Assembly: GCA_001689495.1 (NCBI GenBank)
Contig: LUJS01000043.1
Coordinates: 29,328-93,327, forward strand
Length of the DNA stretch: 64,000 nucleotides
Direction of reading: 5' to 3'
Origin: Bacteroidales bacterium M8
GTDB taxonomy: Bacteria > Bacteroidota > Bacteroidia > Bacteroidales > Muribaculaceae
The notes beneath the pieces were generated by a model. The model was not told the DNA's origin. It ran no database searches and was given only the letters and a program-made list of their open reading frames with translations. Below, one piece after another: positions 1 through 7,754 of this stretch; positions within the stretch are counted from its first letter, which is position 1; each line of letters starts with the position of its first letter. Position numbers and translations under genes: made by a program.

Positions 1-1599
1 GTCCTCGGAGTCGACCTCCTCCTTTATGAAGGCCTTCTCGCCCTGCATCACCTTGAGCTGTTCCTGCAGGGAGGCATTGTCCTTCTCCTTCTCGGATATG
101 CGCGAGTATCGTATCTCGGCCACCTTCGCGTAGTCGCCTTCACGTTCGGCGCGCTCTGCCTCGAAGTTGAGCTGCTCGATGTCTATCTTGTTCTGCTGTA
201 TCTTGTTTATGATGTCCTTTTCGGCCTTCCACTTGGCGGTGAGCTCTTTCTCGCGGTCGCGCAGGTCGGCCAGTTCCTTTTCGATCTCCTTGACCTTTGG
301 CTCGTCGCCCTCGCGCTTTATGGCCTCGCGCTCAATCTCCTTCTGGGCAATGAGACGCGAGATCTCGTCGAGTGCCTGAGGCACGGAGTCAATCTCGAGG
401 CGCAGCTTGGATGCGGCCTCGTCGACAAGGTCGATGGCCTTGTCGGGGAGGAAACGGTCGGTGATATAGCGCTCCGACAGGGTCACGGCGGCGATGATCG
501 CCTCGTCGCGGATGCGCACCTTGTGGTGGTTCTCATAGCGCTCCTTGAGTCCGCGCAATATGGCGATAGCGGCGGCCTCGTCGGGCTCGTTGACCATCAC
601 TTTCTGGAAACGGCGCTCCAGAGCCTTGTCCTTTTCGAAATATTTCTGGTACTCGTCCAGCGTGGTGGCGCCGATCGAACGGAGCTCGCCACGGGCAAGA
701 GCAGGTTTGAGGATGTTTGCGGCGTCCATCGCGCCCTCACCCTTGCCGGCGCCGACCAGAGTGTGGATCTCGTCGATGAAGAGGATGATCTCGCCGTCGG
801 CCCCCGTCACTTCGTTGACGATGGCCTTGAGGCGCTCCTCGAACTCGCCTTTATATTTTGCGCCTGCCACCAGCGCGCCCATGTCAAGCGAATAGATCTG
901 CTTGGTGCGCAGGTTTTCGGGCACGTCTCCGCGCACGATGCGTTGCGCCAGACCCTCGGCAATGGCGGTCTTGCCTGTGCCGGGCTCGCCTATGAGCATT
1001 GGATTGTTCTTGGTGCGTCGTGACAGAATCTGGAGCACGCGGCGAATCTCGTCGTCTCGGCCGATGACTGGATCGAGTTTCCCCTCGCGGGCCCGCTCGT
1101 TGAGGTTTATGGCATACTTGGAGAGCGCCTGATATGTATCCTCGGCGCTTTGGTCTGTAGCCTTTTTGCCCTTGCGGAGCTCTGCCACGGCAGCTTCCAG
1201 TTCACGCTGGCTCAATCCGGCATCCTTGAGGATTGTCGAGGCCGGAGAGTTGACCGTGAAGATGGCAAGAAGAATGGCTTCGAGAGTGACGTATTCGTCG
1301 CCTTGCTTCTTTGCGATGTCGAGCGCTTTCTGCAAGACATCGTTAGAGGTACGGCTCAGATAGGGTTCGCCACCCTGAACACGGGGTTCGGCGGCAATCT
1401 TCTCATCAACCTGTCGCATCAAGGTCGCGGGGCTCGCCCCCACCTTGGAGTATATGAAATTGATGAGCGATTCTCCCTCGGTCATCACTCCCTTGAGCAG
1501 ATGCACGGGCTCGATAGCCTGATTGCCTGCACCACGGGCAATCTCTACCGCCTTCTGTATCGCTTCTTGAGACTTGATTGTGAAATTGTTGAAGTTCAT
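1..1599 (-). CDS. clpB: ATP-dependent disaggregase ClpB, 5' part (cut by window edge)
   Basis: Cytoplasmic AAA+ chaperone that, with DnaK/DnaJ, extracts polypeptides from aggregates after stress. The minus strand reads as 533 open codons from an ATG at 1599 (protein starts MNFNNFTIKSQEA) to the window edge with no stop. The usual ClpB length is about 860 residues, so the rest lies outside. Visible parts are the Clp N domain (about residues 1-145), the first nucleotide-binding domain with Walker A GEPGTGKT at 204-211 and Walker B (LFIDEIH, near 273), and the start of the coiled-coil middle domain (from about 405, rich in E/K/R), which separates ClpB from ClpA/ClpC. No CIRCE element or clear TAnnTTTG promoter was found upstream. 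Identification is firm; everything after the middle domain is unseen. Confidence 0.97.
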   Translation of the reverse strand, partial: MNFNNFTIKSQEAIQKAVEIARGAGNQAIEPVHLLKGVMTEGESLINFIYSKVGASPATLMRQVDEKIAAEPRVQGGEPYLSRTSNDVLQKALDIAKKQGDEYVTLEAILLAIFTVNSPASTILKDAGLSQRELEAAVAELRKGKKATDQSAEDTYQALSKYAINLNERAREGKLDPVIGRDDEIRRVLQILSRRTKNNPMLIGEPGTGKTAIAEGLAQRIVRGDVPENLRTKQIYSLDMGALVAGAKYKGEFEERLKAIVNEVTGADGEIILFIDEIHTLVGAGKGEGAMDAANILKPALARGELRSIGATTLDEYQKYFEKDKALERRFQKVMVNEPDEAAAIAILRGLKERYENHHKVRIRDEAIIAAVTLSERYITDRFLPDKAIDLVDEAASKLRLEIDSVPQALDEISRLIAQKEIEREAIKREGDEPKVKEIEKELADLRDREKELTAKWKAEKDIINKIQQNKIDIEQLNFEAERAEREGDYAKVAEIRYSRISEKEKDNASLQEQLKVMQGEKAFIKEEVDSED

Positions 1600-1693
1600 G
1601 AGCTGTATGATGTATTTTGAAGGTTCACTAATTGAGTTCTCTTATACCTATCTAACAAAATTCGTGCCAATTAGTTGCTTGCCCCCACAAAAA

Positions 1694-1758
1694 TCTGTCA
1701 CCGGAATGTAACACCCTCGACAGGATTTCTATCGAGGGTGTTACATTCCGGTGACAGA
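1694..1758 (-). terminator. Very long perfect hairpin, probable terminator
   Basis: Arms 1694-1720 and 1732-1758 are perfect reverse complements (27 bp) around an 11-base loop. Read on the minus strand the stem is followed by ATTTTTG, so it can act as an intrinsic terminator for the lipoprotein gene ending at 1808 and insulate clpB. A 27-bp perfect stem is far longer than usual. A second weaker hairpin (8-bp arms 1762-1769 / 1790-1797) lies beside it. Confidence 0.7.
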
Positions 1759-1807
1759 CTGCGTTCTGTCGATTATGTCTTAGTTTAGAACAGAACGAAC
1801 TCCTTAA

Positions 1808-2434
1808 TCAAATTTTTAGGTCTCGTGATGTTTGATAAGTCCACTTAACCTCGTTGTCTTCATCTCTTCCCCATTGCATCTTGAAAGTATGGATTGCAGT
1901 GTTACGAGTCAAAATCTTCTTGATTTCATCCTTTGAATATTCCTTGGGTTTTATTGCCGAACTTTCCATGTCTCTAAAGTATTCGACACAAGTAAAACTG
2001 CCTCCGAAAACTCCATCTTCATGTTTTGACGTGCCTTTTGAATTTAATTCCGCATCTTTATCCGTGAGAAAATGGGAATAATCTCCATTTTGAAGTATCT
2101 CATCAATATTTGGCTTTGCCTCGAAATATATTCTGACAATACCATAATCTGTTCTTGGTTTTCCGAAAACAACGGTGTATGTCAAGGTCGGCAACTGAAC
2201 ATGTATGTCATTTGTAATAATGGAATGGAAATCGTTGTCGTCATCTAAATATTCAATCCTGACATTTGCAAGTTCGAGGACTTGTTTGGGGAAGGTAAAG
2301 TTATGAATGACAGTCTGATGTGATACAGTTCCGTCCATATCGCTTGTCCCGATGGTTGTCTTGGTGTCCCCATCGTCACATGAACACAATAAAAGAGTAA
2401 TTAAAGCCATAAGGCTTTTTACTATATTTTTCAT
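1808..2434 (-). CDS. Hypothetical lipoprotein (208 aa)
   Basis: Function not recognised. The N-terminus is a lipoprotein signal: Lys near the start, a Leu-rich stretch and a lipobox LLCSC with the acylated Cys at residue 19, followed by DDGD. Asp right after the Cys and the general pattern suggest export to the outer membrane in Bacteroidales. The mature part (about 190 residues) is polar, rich in Asp and Lys, with alternating hydrophobics suggesting beta structure, and no family motif I know. It lies 94 bases downstream of the exported protein at 2529-2933 on the same strand and may share its transcript, since no good TAnnTTTG promoter is seen between them. Base composition is clearly more AT-rich than the flanking clpB and permease genes, which hints at transfer. 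Confidence 0.75.
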   Translation of the reverse strand: MKNIVKSLMALITLLLCSCDDGDTKTTIGTSDMDGTVSHQTVIHNFTFPKQVLELANVRIEYLDDDNDFHSIITNDIHVQLPTLTYTVVFGKPRTDYGIVRIYFEAKPNIDEILQNGDYSHFLTDKDAELNSKGTSKHEDGVFGGSFTCVEYFRDMESSAIKPKEYSKDEIKKILTRNTAIHTFKMQWGRDEDNEVKWTYQTSRDLKI

Positions 2435-2528
2435 ATAGTTTTTGTATAATCTTAATTGTTTGTGGGATAATTAGCTGCGTTTCAATGGTCTGCGCGGATT
2501 TATAATACGCTGGTCTCAAGAAATGCGT

Positions 2529-2933
2529 CTACTCCTTCATCAGATACATAACCTTTATTTCCTTAGGGTATGTCACAACGAAGAAAGACATTCCGTTTTG
2601 ATGGTTATAGAGCTCGAGCGTACAGAATTTCTGTTTGGAACGCTCTTTGGCATCCCATTTTATATGTCCCTTTCCATCATTGTAGGTAGGTTTGGTCAGA
2701 TCAAAAAGAGTGTTCTGCCACATTGTATCTTCATCTAAATAGATGACATTTTTGTCGAGATCGACATAGCCAGATCCCGAACAATCCAAAGGTTTCTCAA
2801 TATCGTTGTAAGCATCCTTTGATTCATCATAGGTGCCTACGCCATAGGCCATGACCTTGAATGCGATGGGGTCGTTGCAGTATGCTGCCAAGCAGGAAAT
2901 CAGCAGGACGACGAAAGTCAGAGATCGTTTCAT
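2529..2933 (-). CDS. Small exported hypothetical protein (134 aa)
   Basis: Function not recognised. The first 20 residues form a typical signal peptide (MKRSL, hydrophobic core, then LAAYCND); a Cys at 19 could make it a lipoprotein, but LAAYC is a poor lipobox, so a secreted periplasmic protein is also possible. The mature protein is about 115 residues, with motifs such as GSGYVDLD and YLDEDTMW and a C-terminal FVVTYPKEIKVMYL strand. A consensus promoter lies just upstream (2961-2992), so this gene starts the transcript that probably continues into the lipoprotein at 1808-2434. AT-rich relative to neighbours. Confidence 0.7.
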   Translation of the reverse strand: MKRSLTFVVLLISCLAAYCNDPIAFKVMAYGVGTYDESKDAYNDIEKPLDCSGSGYVDLDKNVIYLDEDTMWQNTLFDLTKPTYNDGKGHIKWDAKERSKQKFCTLELYNHQNGMSFFVVTYPKEIKVMYLMKE

Positions 2934-2960
2934 AAGCAGTGTTTTTTATATTAGACTCTG

Positions 2961-2992
2961 CAAATATACAACTATAATTCTAAACAGACAAA
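2961..2992 (-). promoter_or_regulatory. Bacteroidetes-type promoter for the 2529-2933 gene
   Basis: On the minus strand TTTG (2989-2992), 20 bases, then TATATTTG (2961-2968), matching TTTG-N19..21-TAnnTTTG. The start codon is 27 bases downstream of the -7 box. Confidence 0.75.
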
Positions 2993-3117
2993 AAAATTAT
3001 CATAGAATGATTTACCAAAGACTATGGACCCGACACGGGCCATGTTTTTTGATCTGAAATACTATCAGCCCTGACGCTTTCAGTGCCACATATTCTGACA
3101 GATTGTCACCGTTCTTA

Positions 3118-3205
3118 CACTTATTCGCCCGAAAAAGTGCGGTCAGACTACATTTATTCGTCCGTAAAAATGTAGTCAACGCTTGCTTATTCCCCCGAAA
3201 AAGTG
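3118..3205. repeat. Three related hairpin units in a 307-base intergenic gap
   Basis: The gap 2934-3240 has no gene. It holds three units sharing the pattern TTATTC-nnCCG-nAAAA. Unit 1: CACTT (3118-3122) and AAGTG (3135-3139). Unit 2: a perfect 10-bp stem, 3146-3155 with 3168-3177, loop of 12. Unit 3 (about 3183-3205) is degenerate. Unit spacing is about 30-35 bases. They could be a multi-hairpin terminator for the permease gene ending at 3241 or binding sites; the sequence does not decide. Confidence 0.55.
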
Positions 3206-3240
3206 TATGTTGTTGGGGTAAGTAGCTGAGGGGTATTTAA

Positions 3241-4578
3241 TTATGCTTTCTCCTTGCGGGGGTGGAAGATGAGGAGCCAAAGCAGCATTATCGCGAAGGC
3301 GTAGGCGGCGAACATGAGCCACGGATATTCCCATTGGCCCATGAACAGACGCGCGGGCATCTCCGACCCCGCGACCGTGACCATCTGCCACCCGCACCAT
3401 CTGTTGACTATCGACCCGGCCACGAGGGTGCCGAATGTGGCTCCGATGCCGTTGCTCATGAACATCATCAGGCCCTGTGCGAATCCCTTCATTCCCTGTG
3501 GGGCTACCTGCTGTATGTAAAGGTGTCCGGCTATGGTTATGAAGTTGAAGGCTATGCCGTACATCAGCATCGACCCTATCAGCATCCACAGCCCGTCGCC
3601 GGGGTTTCCGGTGCCGAGCAGCAGGAACCGCAAGGCCCAAGCCAGCAGTCCGGCGGCATAGACCGTGCGTATGCCTTTCCATTTCAACGAGATGCCCACG
3701 AGCAGGACACACGCGGCCTCTGCTATCTGCGACAGAGAGAAGAGCATCGTGGCGTTGCCCGACGCCAGCGACCCCGCATATCGGGAAATGCCGCTGAAGT
3801 GGGTGATGTAGGGGGTGACGAATCCGTTGGAAATCTGCAGGCATACGCCCGAGAAGATTACGAATATAAGGAAGATCGCAGTCTCGCGTTGGCCGAACAT
3901 CGTCCTGACCGACCGTCCGAGCGACTGTTGGTGTCCCGGGGCCTGCCGCACGGCCTCCGCGCGTCCCGACGAGGGTAGGGTGAGGGTATATAGCGCCGTA
4001 GCCAATCCCGTGATGGCGCTGCATAGCAGCTGCATGGCGTTGTATTGGAACCTCAGGCGGGCACCGGCACCGGTGTCGCTGATGGTGAATCCGAGTGTCC
4101 CGTCGTGCAGGTATGCCGAATTGACAAACCACATGGCAAGCACGAACCCGACCGTGCCCCAGATGCGGATGGCCGGAAACGAGGTGACCGTATTGTTGCC
4201 ATGCCGCGCGAGGATGTCGAACGCCGTGGTGTTGGCCAGCGCCATGGTGGGCATGTACAGCAGCAGGAACAGTATGTAGAGCGGGTACAGCACCCTGAAT
4301 TCAAGCTCGGGATGCGTGTAGCAGTAGTGCCACATCGTCGCCATGACCACGGCCGCCAGCAGGTGGCAGAGTCCCAGCAGCCTCTCGGGACGCCCCGTGC
4401 GGTCGGCGAGACGGCCCAGAAGAGGTGGCGAGATGATGGATACGAGTCCGATGGCGGCATAGAACCACGCTATGGTGCTGCCGAGGCCGCCGGCTCCGAG
4501 CAGTTGTCCGAAGCACGTGAGGTAGCACCCCCAGACGCCGAACTGGAGGAAATACAGAAGAGAGAGTCGGGCCTTCAT
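3241..4578 (-). CDS. nupG: Nucleoside permease, NupG/XapB family (MFS)
   Basis: Inner-membrane 12-helix carrier, in this family a nucleoside:proton symporter. The protein (445 aa) opens MKARLSLLYFLQFGVWGCYLT, closely like the N-terminus of E. coli NupG, and carries the family hallmark FPAIRIWGTVGFVLAMW before helix 5. The arginine-rich loop LADRTGRPERL after helix 2 fits the MFS loop. An upstream in-frame ATG at 4608 would add ten Ser/Asp-rich residues and overlap the receptor gene; the start at 4578, ten bases after the receptor stop, fits both the family N-terminus and an operon. The gene follows the TonB-dependent receptor and is probably co-transcribed with it, which suggests the receptor may import a nucleoside-containing ligand, though this is inference only. 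Confidence 0.9.
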   Translation of the reverse strand: MKARLSLLYFLQFGVWGCYLTCFGQLLGAGGLGSTIAWFYAAIGLVSIISPPLLGRLADRTGRPERLLGLCHLLAAVVMATMWHYCYTHPELEFRVLYPLYILFLLLYMPTMALANTTAFDILARHGNNTVTSFPAIRIWGTVGFVLAMWFVNSAYLHDGTLGFTISDTGAGARLRFQYNAMQLLCSAITGLATALYTLTLPSSGRAEAVRQAPGHQQSLGRSVRTMFGQRETAIFLIFVIFSGVCLQISNGFVTPYITHFSGISRYAGSLASGNATMLFSLSQIAEAACVLLVGISLKWKGIRTVYAAGLLAWALRFLLLGTGNPGDGLWMLIGSMLMYGIAFNFITIAGHLYIQQVAPQGMKGFAQGLMMFMSNGIGATFGTLVAGSIVNRWCGWQMVTVAGSEMPARLFMGQWEYPWLMFAAYAFAIMLLWLLIFHPRKEKA

Positions 4579-4588
4579 GTCGCAGCGG

Positions 4589-6460
4589 TCAGAACTTGAA
4601 CTCGACACCGCCCATCAGGGTAGTGCCCGGCATGGGGCAGCCGTAGATGATCTGATAGTGCTTGTTGGTGATGTTGTCGACCTTGACCGACAGCGTCACG
4701 GGCACGTGCATGCCGAGCGTGTATGCGGCGCGCAGGTTGAGCAGCGAATAGTTCTCGGACCATCCGCCGGGATTTCCGTTCTTCAGGCCCCAGATGCTTA
4801 GGTTGTCTACCGTGAGGCTGAAGTTGCCGGGCGAATAGGTGACCTCGGCGTTGAGCTTGTTTTTGGGCGAGTAGAGGTTGTCCGAATCCGTGTGCAGGTA
4901 CGACCAAGATATGTTGGCGTTGAGATTGGGCAGTATGTTGTATGATGCCTCGAGTTCGAAGCCCTTGTTATGGAACTTGCCGGTGTTGACGTTGCGCGGA
5001 CGGCCGTCGACGCGGACGGTCTGTATCATGTTCTTGGCGTCGATATAGAACACCGCCGCACCGAGCATCAGCCTGTAGTCGAGCAGATACTGACGATAGC
5101 TTATCTCGTAGTTGAGCATGTATTCGGGCTTGAGGTCGGGGTTGGCCGGGGGATAGAGGTAGAGCTCGCGTATGTTGGGCGACCTGAAGCCCTTGCTGAA
5201 CGAGGCCTTGATCTGCGAGTCGTGACGGGGCTTGACGATGATGCCGGCCTGAGGCACCCACACGTTGCCGTATGTCGATCCGTGCTGGAATCTCACGCCG
5301 CCGTTGATGTTGAGAATGTCGTTGAAGAATCCCTGTTGCATCATGGCATAGGCCGCCACCTCGTTGACGTGGTGCTCCGACTCGGCCGACCGCTTGTTGG
5401 CGTCAGCCTTGTCGGTGTTCCAGACATGGCCGCCCCAGTGCTGGAAGTCCAGTCCGGCGGTGAATACGTTGGCCTTCCAGAGATAGAATGACTCGTATGC
5501 CGTGATGCCCATGTTGTAGTCGGTCGAGTTGAAGAGATAGTCGCGCGGAGCCTCGCCCGGGGTGTTGCCGTCGTCCACCTTGTGGCGTCCCCAGTTGATG
5601 TATGCCTGCACGCCGCCGTCAAACGTGTCGTATGTGTTCTTGACATACAGTCCGCCCGTGCCCCTGAATATGTCGGTCCACATGTTCTCGAGCGGCTCGT
5701 GCAGCGTGCCGGGGTTGTCGGCGTGGCTCTGTGTCATGTCCACCATGCCGGCCAGACTCCAGTGCTTGGATGCCGCATACTTGAGCTGTACGAACTCGTT
5801 GGCCAGCCAGAAGGCGCTCCCCTCGCGGTTGCCGTTGCTGCGGTCGAGCTGGCCCGACAGCGTGGCCGAGAACTTGCCCTTCTTGTATCCCGACGACAGG
5901 GCGAACTTCTGCGTGCTGAACGACCCGAACATGGCGCGGGCGCGTCCCGTGAGGCCATCCTTGCGCTGGGCGTGGGTGACGAGGTTGATCGACCCGCCCA
6001 TGGCGTTCGAGCCATAGAGTAGCGACGACGGGCCCTTGACCACCTCGACCCTCTCGATGCCGTTGGCCACATACGTGTCGGCCAGACTGTGTCCGAATAC
6101 GCCGGCCCACTGCGGCTGGCCGTCTATCATGAAGAGCACCTTGTTGCCCTGTCCGACACCGCGTATGTTGACCGTGCCCGCGCTGCCGCCCGACACGCCA
6201 TAGCCTGCAAAGCCGCGCTCGGTCACGAACAAGCCGGGCACTCTGGCCACGAGCACCGGCAGCAGCGAACTCTCGCCCGATTTCTCTATCTGGGTCTCCG
6301 AGACCGTTGTCACGTTGAGCGGCATCAGCTCGGGGTCTGACTTGAGCGGGGCGGTGACCACGACGTCGTGCAGGCTGACTGTGTCGCGCGCCGCCTCGGC
6401 GGCATTGGATGCGTGGGCCATGAGGAGCATGGCTGCCAAAGAGGCCGGGATTCTCTTCAT
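4589..6460 (-). CDS. TonB-dependent outer-membrane receptor (623 aa)
   Basis: Outer-membrane active transporter of the FepA/CirA/BtuB type, not SusC-type: it lacks the N-terminal carboxypeptidase-like domain. Signal peptide about 1-20, then a TonB-box-like segment (VSLHDVVVTAP), a plug domain of about 130 residues with the hallmarks VNIRGVG, IERVEVVKGP-SSLLYGSNAMGG-INLVT, and a 22-strand barrel ending in an aromatic residue (GVEFKF). The ligand cannot be named from sequence; siderophore, cobalamin and nucleoside-linked ligands remain possible. Transcription starts from a promoter about 38 bases upstream that is divergent with the methyltransferase gene. The nucleoside permease gene follows after ten bases. 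Confidence 0.92.
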   Translation of the reverse strand: MKRIPASLAAMLLMAHASNAAEAARDTVSLHDVVVTAPLKSDPELMPLNVTTVSETQIEKSGESSLLPVLVARVPGLFVTERGFAGYGVSGGSAGTVNIRGVGQGNKVLFMIDGQPQWAGVFGHSLADTYVANGIERVEVVKGPSSLLYGSNAMGGSINLVTHAQRKDGLTGRARAMFGSFSTQKFALSSGYKKGKFSATLSGQLDRSNGNREGSAFWLANEFVQLKYAASKHWSLAGMVDMTQSHADNPGTLHEPLENMWTDIFRGTGGLYVKNTYDTFDGGVQAYINWGRHKVDDGNTPGEAPRDYLFNSTDYNMGITAYESFYLWKANVFTAGLDFQHWGGHVWNTDKADANKRSAESEHHVNEVAAYAMMQQGFFNDILNINGGVRFQHGSTYGNVWVPQAGIIVKPRHDSQIKASFSKGFRSPNIRELYLYPPANPDLKPEYMLNYEISYRQYLLDYRLMLGAAVFYIDAKNMIQTVRVDGRPRNVNTGKFHNKGFELEASYNILPNLNANISWSYLHTDSDNLYSPKNKLNAEVTYSPGNFSLTVDNLSIWGLKNGNPGGWSENYSLLNLRAAYTLGMHVPVTLSVKVDNITNKHYQIIYGCPMPGTTLMGGVEFKF

Positions 6461-6497
6461 CTTTTAGTGTTTTTGGTTTGTTATAGTGAAAACGTGG

Positions 6498-6547
6498 CAA
6501 AGTTAATAAAAACGATGCTAAAATTAAGTGTTTTTTGCTTAACTTTG
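6498..6547. promoter_or_regulatory. Divergent promoter pair, receptor (-) and methyltransferase (+)
   Basis: Two TAACTTTG boxes face away from each other: minus strand at 6498-6505 and plus strand at 6540-6547. The region between them is nearly symmetric (CAAAGTTAA on the left mirrors TTAACTTTG on the right), so one regulator centred near 6522 could touch both. No clear -33 TTTG is present for either. Confidence 0.65.
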
Positions 6548-6581
6548 CGATGATGCCACTTAATTATACAGCTATAACATA

Positions 6582-7187
6582 ATGACACAATCAGAAGTTG
6601 AATTTTTTGATAAAATTTCCAAAACGTGGGATGCCGACGAGGTGCGCTCGACCCCGGACAGGGTGTCCGGCATACTCGGCAAGCTGCCGATAGCCGAGGG
6701 GGCCGACATCCTCGACCTCGGCACCGGCACGGGCATCCTCGTGCCCTATCTGAGCCGGATGGTCGGTCCCCGCGGACATGTCACGGCCGTAGACCTCTCG
6801 GAGGGGATGCTCTCCGAGGCCCGCAAGAAATACGGAACCCTCGGTAATGTCGAGTTCCTCAAGATCGACTTCGAGGAAGAGCAGATACCCGGCAGGTATG
6901 ACGTTGTGATGCTCTATTCGGTCTATCCCCATCTGCATTACCCCTCGGACACACTCGCGTGGCTGTTCAGGATGAACGTCAAACCCGGCGGCGTCATAGT
7001 CATAGCATTCCCGTCGGACGAGAAATTCATCAACGCCATACATCACCAACGGGGCACCGACAGCGACCACCTGCCATCGGCCCGCACGCTGGCGGGGATG
7101 ATGGACAGTTGGGGCTTCGATGCCTCGGTGGTGTCGGCCACTGCCGACGAGTATATTATCGTGATACGCTCGCGCACTCAGGCTTAG
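6582..7187 (+). CDS. Class I SAM-dependent methyltransferase (201 aa)
   Basis: Cytoplasmic methyltransferase of the UbiE/Methyltransf_11 type. Motif I (ILDLGTGTG, residues 43-51) binds S-adenosylmethionine, motif II is the acidic VTAVDLSEGML, followed by YDVVMLYSVYPHL and a late VIVIAFP strand. The substrate is not evident: this fold modifies quinones, small metabolites or tellurite-like ions. It is transcribed away from the TonB receptor from a TAACTTTG promoter 35 bases upstream. The shared promoter region hints at a functional link with the receptor/permease pair, perhaps processing of the imported compound; this is inference. The gene ends nine bases before the convergent XRE regulator. 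Confidence 0.85.
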   Translation: MTQSEVEFFDKISKTWDADEVRSTPDRVSGILGKLPIAEGADILDLGTGTGILVPYLSRMVGPRGHVTAVDLSEGMLSEARKKYGTLGNVEFLKIDFEEEQIPGRYDVVMLYSVYPHLHYPSDTLAWLFRMNVKPGGVIVIAFPSDEKFINAIHHQRGTDSDHLPSARTLAGMMDSWGFDASVVSATADEYIIVIRSRTQA

Positions 7188-7195
7188 CCACGGCA

Positions 7196-7663
7196 TCAAT
7201 ACTCGATGCCGTTCTTCAGCAGCAGCTCCTTGAGCCGTAGATTCTCGGCGCGGAGGTTGTCCACCTCGTCGCGCAGATTATCGACGCGGTCAGAGAGCCT
7301 GTCGTTGCGTCTGGTCAGGAAGTCTATCCTCGACGCCTCCTCCTCGGCCTCGCCCGAATGGGCCTTTTCGCGCTTGTGCGCGAGGTCGTGAAAGTGGTTG
7401 AGCAGCTTGGTCAGCGTGTCGTCCTGCTCGGTCGCGTGGGTGTGCGGCGGCACTGTCGTCTCGGCGCTCTCGTCGATGATGTAATCGTCGAGAGAGTCGA
7501 GCTCGAACATCTCCTTTATCTTTTCCAGCTTCTCCTCGGGCATGCGGCTGCGGCCGTTCTCGATGGCCGACAGGAAACTCGGCCGCACCTGCAGCAGCCC
7601 GGCCAGTTCCCGCTAACTCATTCCCGCCCTCTTCCTGAGTTTCTGGAGGTCTATCCTGTACAT
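7196..7663 (-). pseudogene. XRE-family regulator interrupted by an in-frame amber codon
   Basis: The minus strand from ATG 7663 reads MYRIDLQKLRKRAGMS, then a TAG (7613-7615), then RELAGLLQVRPSFLSAIENG in the same frame to a stop at 7196. Across the stop the frame spells a normal Xre/Cro helix-turn-helix in which the stop takes the place usually held by Gln (MSQRELA), so a single C-to-T change (CAG to TAG) explains it. The rest (about 155 codons in all) has an acidic linker and a C-terminal heptad-like coiled coil (DRLSDRVDNLRDEVDNL). The downstream piece alone could only start at a GTG (7588), beginning inside the second helix and losing the DNA-binding fold. Either a fresh pseudogene, a sequencing error or a suppressed stop. 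Confidence 0.8.
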
Positions 7664-7754
7664 GGTGTAATTGTTTTAGCTGTGACAAATTTATCTCTTT
7701 TCGCCGAATCGGCAAAATTTCGGCCACGTTAAGTTGTCGGGATTGGGACGTGAT

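Noticed and set aside
1600..1693. CIRCE heat-shock element upstream of clpB
   Set aside because: No TTAGCACTC / GAGTGCTAA inverted repeat was found.
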